Shown piece after piece: positions 4,938-5,928 of a stretch of DNA of 5,928 nt. Source of the DNA: Promicromonosporaceae bacterium (GTDB lineage Bacteria > Actinomycetota > Actinomycetes > Actinomycetales > Cellulomonadaceae). Positions within the stretch are counted from its first letter, which is position 1, and each line of letters starts with the position of its first letter. Position numbers and translations under genes: made by a program. The notes beneath the pieces were generated by a model, which saw only the letters and a program-made list of their open reading frames with translations, was not told where the DNA came from and did not search any database. Where the stretch lies: positions 1-5,928 of the forward strand of contig WRIF01000110.1 in the NCBI GenBank assembly GCA_009782865.1. Reading direction: 5' to 3'.

Positions 4938-5928
4938 TCAGCCCCTCTCTAGGAACTCGGCCTGGCTTTGGCTGAGGTTGGCGGCCAGCGCCGCCCGCAG
5001 GGTGGGATGGTGTTCGAGGTGCGGGTCTTCTTCGGCTACGGCGGTGGCCGCCTGCCGCGCCTGCTCGATCAGGTCGGCGTCGCGGAACACCTGCAGCAGC
5101 TTCAGGCCGCGGGTGCGGCCCGACTGGGCGGCCCCGAGCACGTCCCCCTCCGCGCGGAGCAGCAGGTCGGTCTCGGCCAGTTCGAAGCCGTCGTTGGTGC
5201 CGGCCAGGGCCTGTACGCGACGCTCGCCGTGGCTGCCGGGCGGGGCCGAGGAGACCAGCAGGCACAGGCCGGGGGCGCTCCCGCGGCCAACTCGCCCCCG
5301 CAGCTGGTGGAGTTGGGCCAGGCCGAAGCGGTCGGCGTCGAAGACCACCATCAAGGTGGCGGCGGGAACGTCCACCCCCACCTCGATGACGGTGGTGCTG
5401 ACGAGAACCGGGGTCTGCCCGGCGATGAAGGCGCCCATGGCCGCCTCCTTGTCGGCGGGCGGGAGCTGGCCGTGGAGCACCCCGATGCCCACGCCTGCCA
5501 ACTCCGGGCGGGAGGCCAGGGAATCGGCCAGTTCGCGGACCGAGCGCAGCCGGCGCTTAGGCGCGTCGTCCTCCTCGGGGATCAGGTCTGAGCCGTCGTC
5601 ATCGTCGGGGTTGATGCGCGGGCAGACGATGAAGACGCGCTGGCCGGCGTCCACCTCCTCGCGGATGCGGGCCAGGGTGCGGGCAAGGTAGACCGGATTG
5701 TCGGCGGGGACCACATGGGTGGTGATGCCCGCACGGCCGGCGGGGAGCTCGGTGAGCACGGAGGTCTTGAGGTCTCCGAAGACGGTCATGGCCACCGTGC
5801 GGGGAATCGGGGTGGCGGTCATCACCAGCAGGTGCGGCGCCGTCTGGCTGCGGGTGCGCAGCGCGTCACGCTGCTCGACCCCGAAGCGATGCTGCTCGTC
5901 GACCACCACCAGCCCGAGGTCGGCGAAC
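4938..5928 (-). CDS. recG: ATP-dependent DNA helicase RecG, C-terminal part (partial, runs off right edge)
   Basis: RecG is a double-strand DNA translocase that regresses stalled replication forks and processes Holliday junctions. The window holds the last 329 codons, roughly the C-terminal 45% of a normal 700-750-aa protein. Counting from the first full codon, the helicase motifs are in order: motif II VVVDEQHRFG (7-16), motif III TATPIPRT (37-44), RVFIVCPRI (97-105), VLHGQLP (150-156), motif V TTVIEVGVDVP (178-188) and motif VI QLRGRVGRG (208-216). The RecG-specific C-terminal TRG region follows: FELAETDLLLRAEGDVLG with AAQSG (248-270), including the conserved Gln268. A short Asp/Glu-rich insert lies at 108-121 (DDDDGSDLIPEEDD). 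The N-terminal wedge (OB) domain and Walker A lie beyond the right edge. The stop is 2 nt before rsmD, so both are probably co-transcribed. Confidence 0.96.
   Translation of the reverse strand, partial: FADLGLVVVDEQHRFGVEQRDALRTRSQTAPHLLVMTATPIPRTVAMTVFGDLKTSVLTELPAGRAGITTHVVPADNPVYLARTLARIREEVDAGQRVFIVCPRINPDDDDGSDLIPEEDDAPKRRLRSVRELADSLASRPELAGVGIGVLHGQLPPADKEAAMGAFIAGQTPVLVSTTVIEVGVDVPAATLMVVFDADRFGLAQLHQLRGRVGRGSAPGLCLLVSSAPPGSHGERRVQALAGTNDGFELAETDLLLRAEGDVLGAAQSGRTRGLKLLQVFRDADLIEQARQAATAVAEEDPHLEHHPTLRAALAANLSQSQAEFLERG

Noticed and set aside
4936..5265. Upstream extension of rsmD to 312 codons
   Set aside because: The extension overlaps the conserved end of recG in another frame and is Arg/Pro/Gly low-complexity. 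The ATG at 4935 matches the RsmD family start and has a good ribosome binding site.
4822..5691. Plus-strand open frame of 289 codons opposite recG and rsmD
   Set aside because: It runs antisense to well-conserved helicase motifs and its own translation has no recognisable domain.
1..5928. A new multi-gene defence, mobile or biosynthetic system
   Set aside because: Every gene belongs to a known housekeeping family in a familiar order. There are no transposase, integrase, toxin-antitoxin, CRISPR or phage signatures, and composition is uniform except for the short yceD patch. The novelty lies in the RNA structures, not in new genes.

Overview
This is a high-GC window from an actinomycete-type bacterium (Actinomycetota). 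The third codon position is almost always G or C, GTG starts are frequent, and there is a gene for the actinobacterial divisome factor SepIVA. The genus cannot be fixed from the sequence. Every supported gene lies on the minus strand, so the biological reading order runs from the right edge to the left edge.

Right to left, a compact block runs recG (3' part only), rsmD, coaD, sepIVA, a DUF177/YceD gene, rpmF, rnc and mutM. Junctions in reading order are: 2 nt gap, 4 nt overlap (GTGA), 4 nt overlap (GTGA), 12 nt gap, 2 nt gap, 8 nt gap and 11 nt gap. This looks like one transcription unit. It mixes ribosome and rRNA functions (RsmD methylates 16S rRNA, L32 is a 50S protein, YceD/DUF177 is linked to 23S rRNA, RNase III processes rRNA) with DNA repair (RecG, Fpg/MutM), coenzyme A synthesis (CoaD) and cell division or envelope growth (SepIVA).

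After mutM comes a 218-nt non-coding stretch (742-959) with two predicted RNA hairpins and a good ribosome binding site. It leads into the N-terminal part of a large gene that runs off the left edge. I read this as RNase E/G (rne), of which only the disordered, acidic and arginine-rich N-terminal extension is visible.

The most notable structure is a perfect 14-bp inverted repeat inside the beginning of rnc (2540-2569). In the rnc mRNA it forms a 13-bp GC-rich stem with a tetraloop, and the pairing continues to 17 bp with two G-U wobbles. RNase III is known to cleave its own message in E. coli and Streptomyces, so this is a candidate autoregulatory cleavage site. The rne leader also contains a compound hairpin, and rne is autoregulated through its leader in E. 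coli. The window therefore holds two endoribonuclease genes, each with strong RNA structure near its 5' end.

I see no mobile element, CRISPR array, tRNA, rRNA, defence system or biosynthetic cluster. The gene content is housekeeping, and no wholly new system is claimed.
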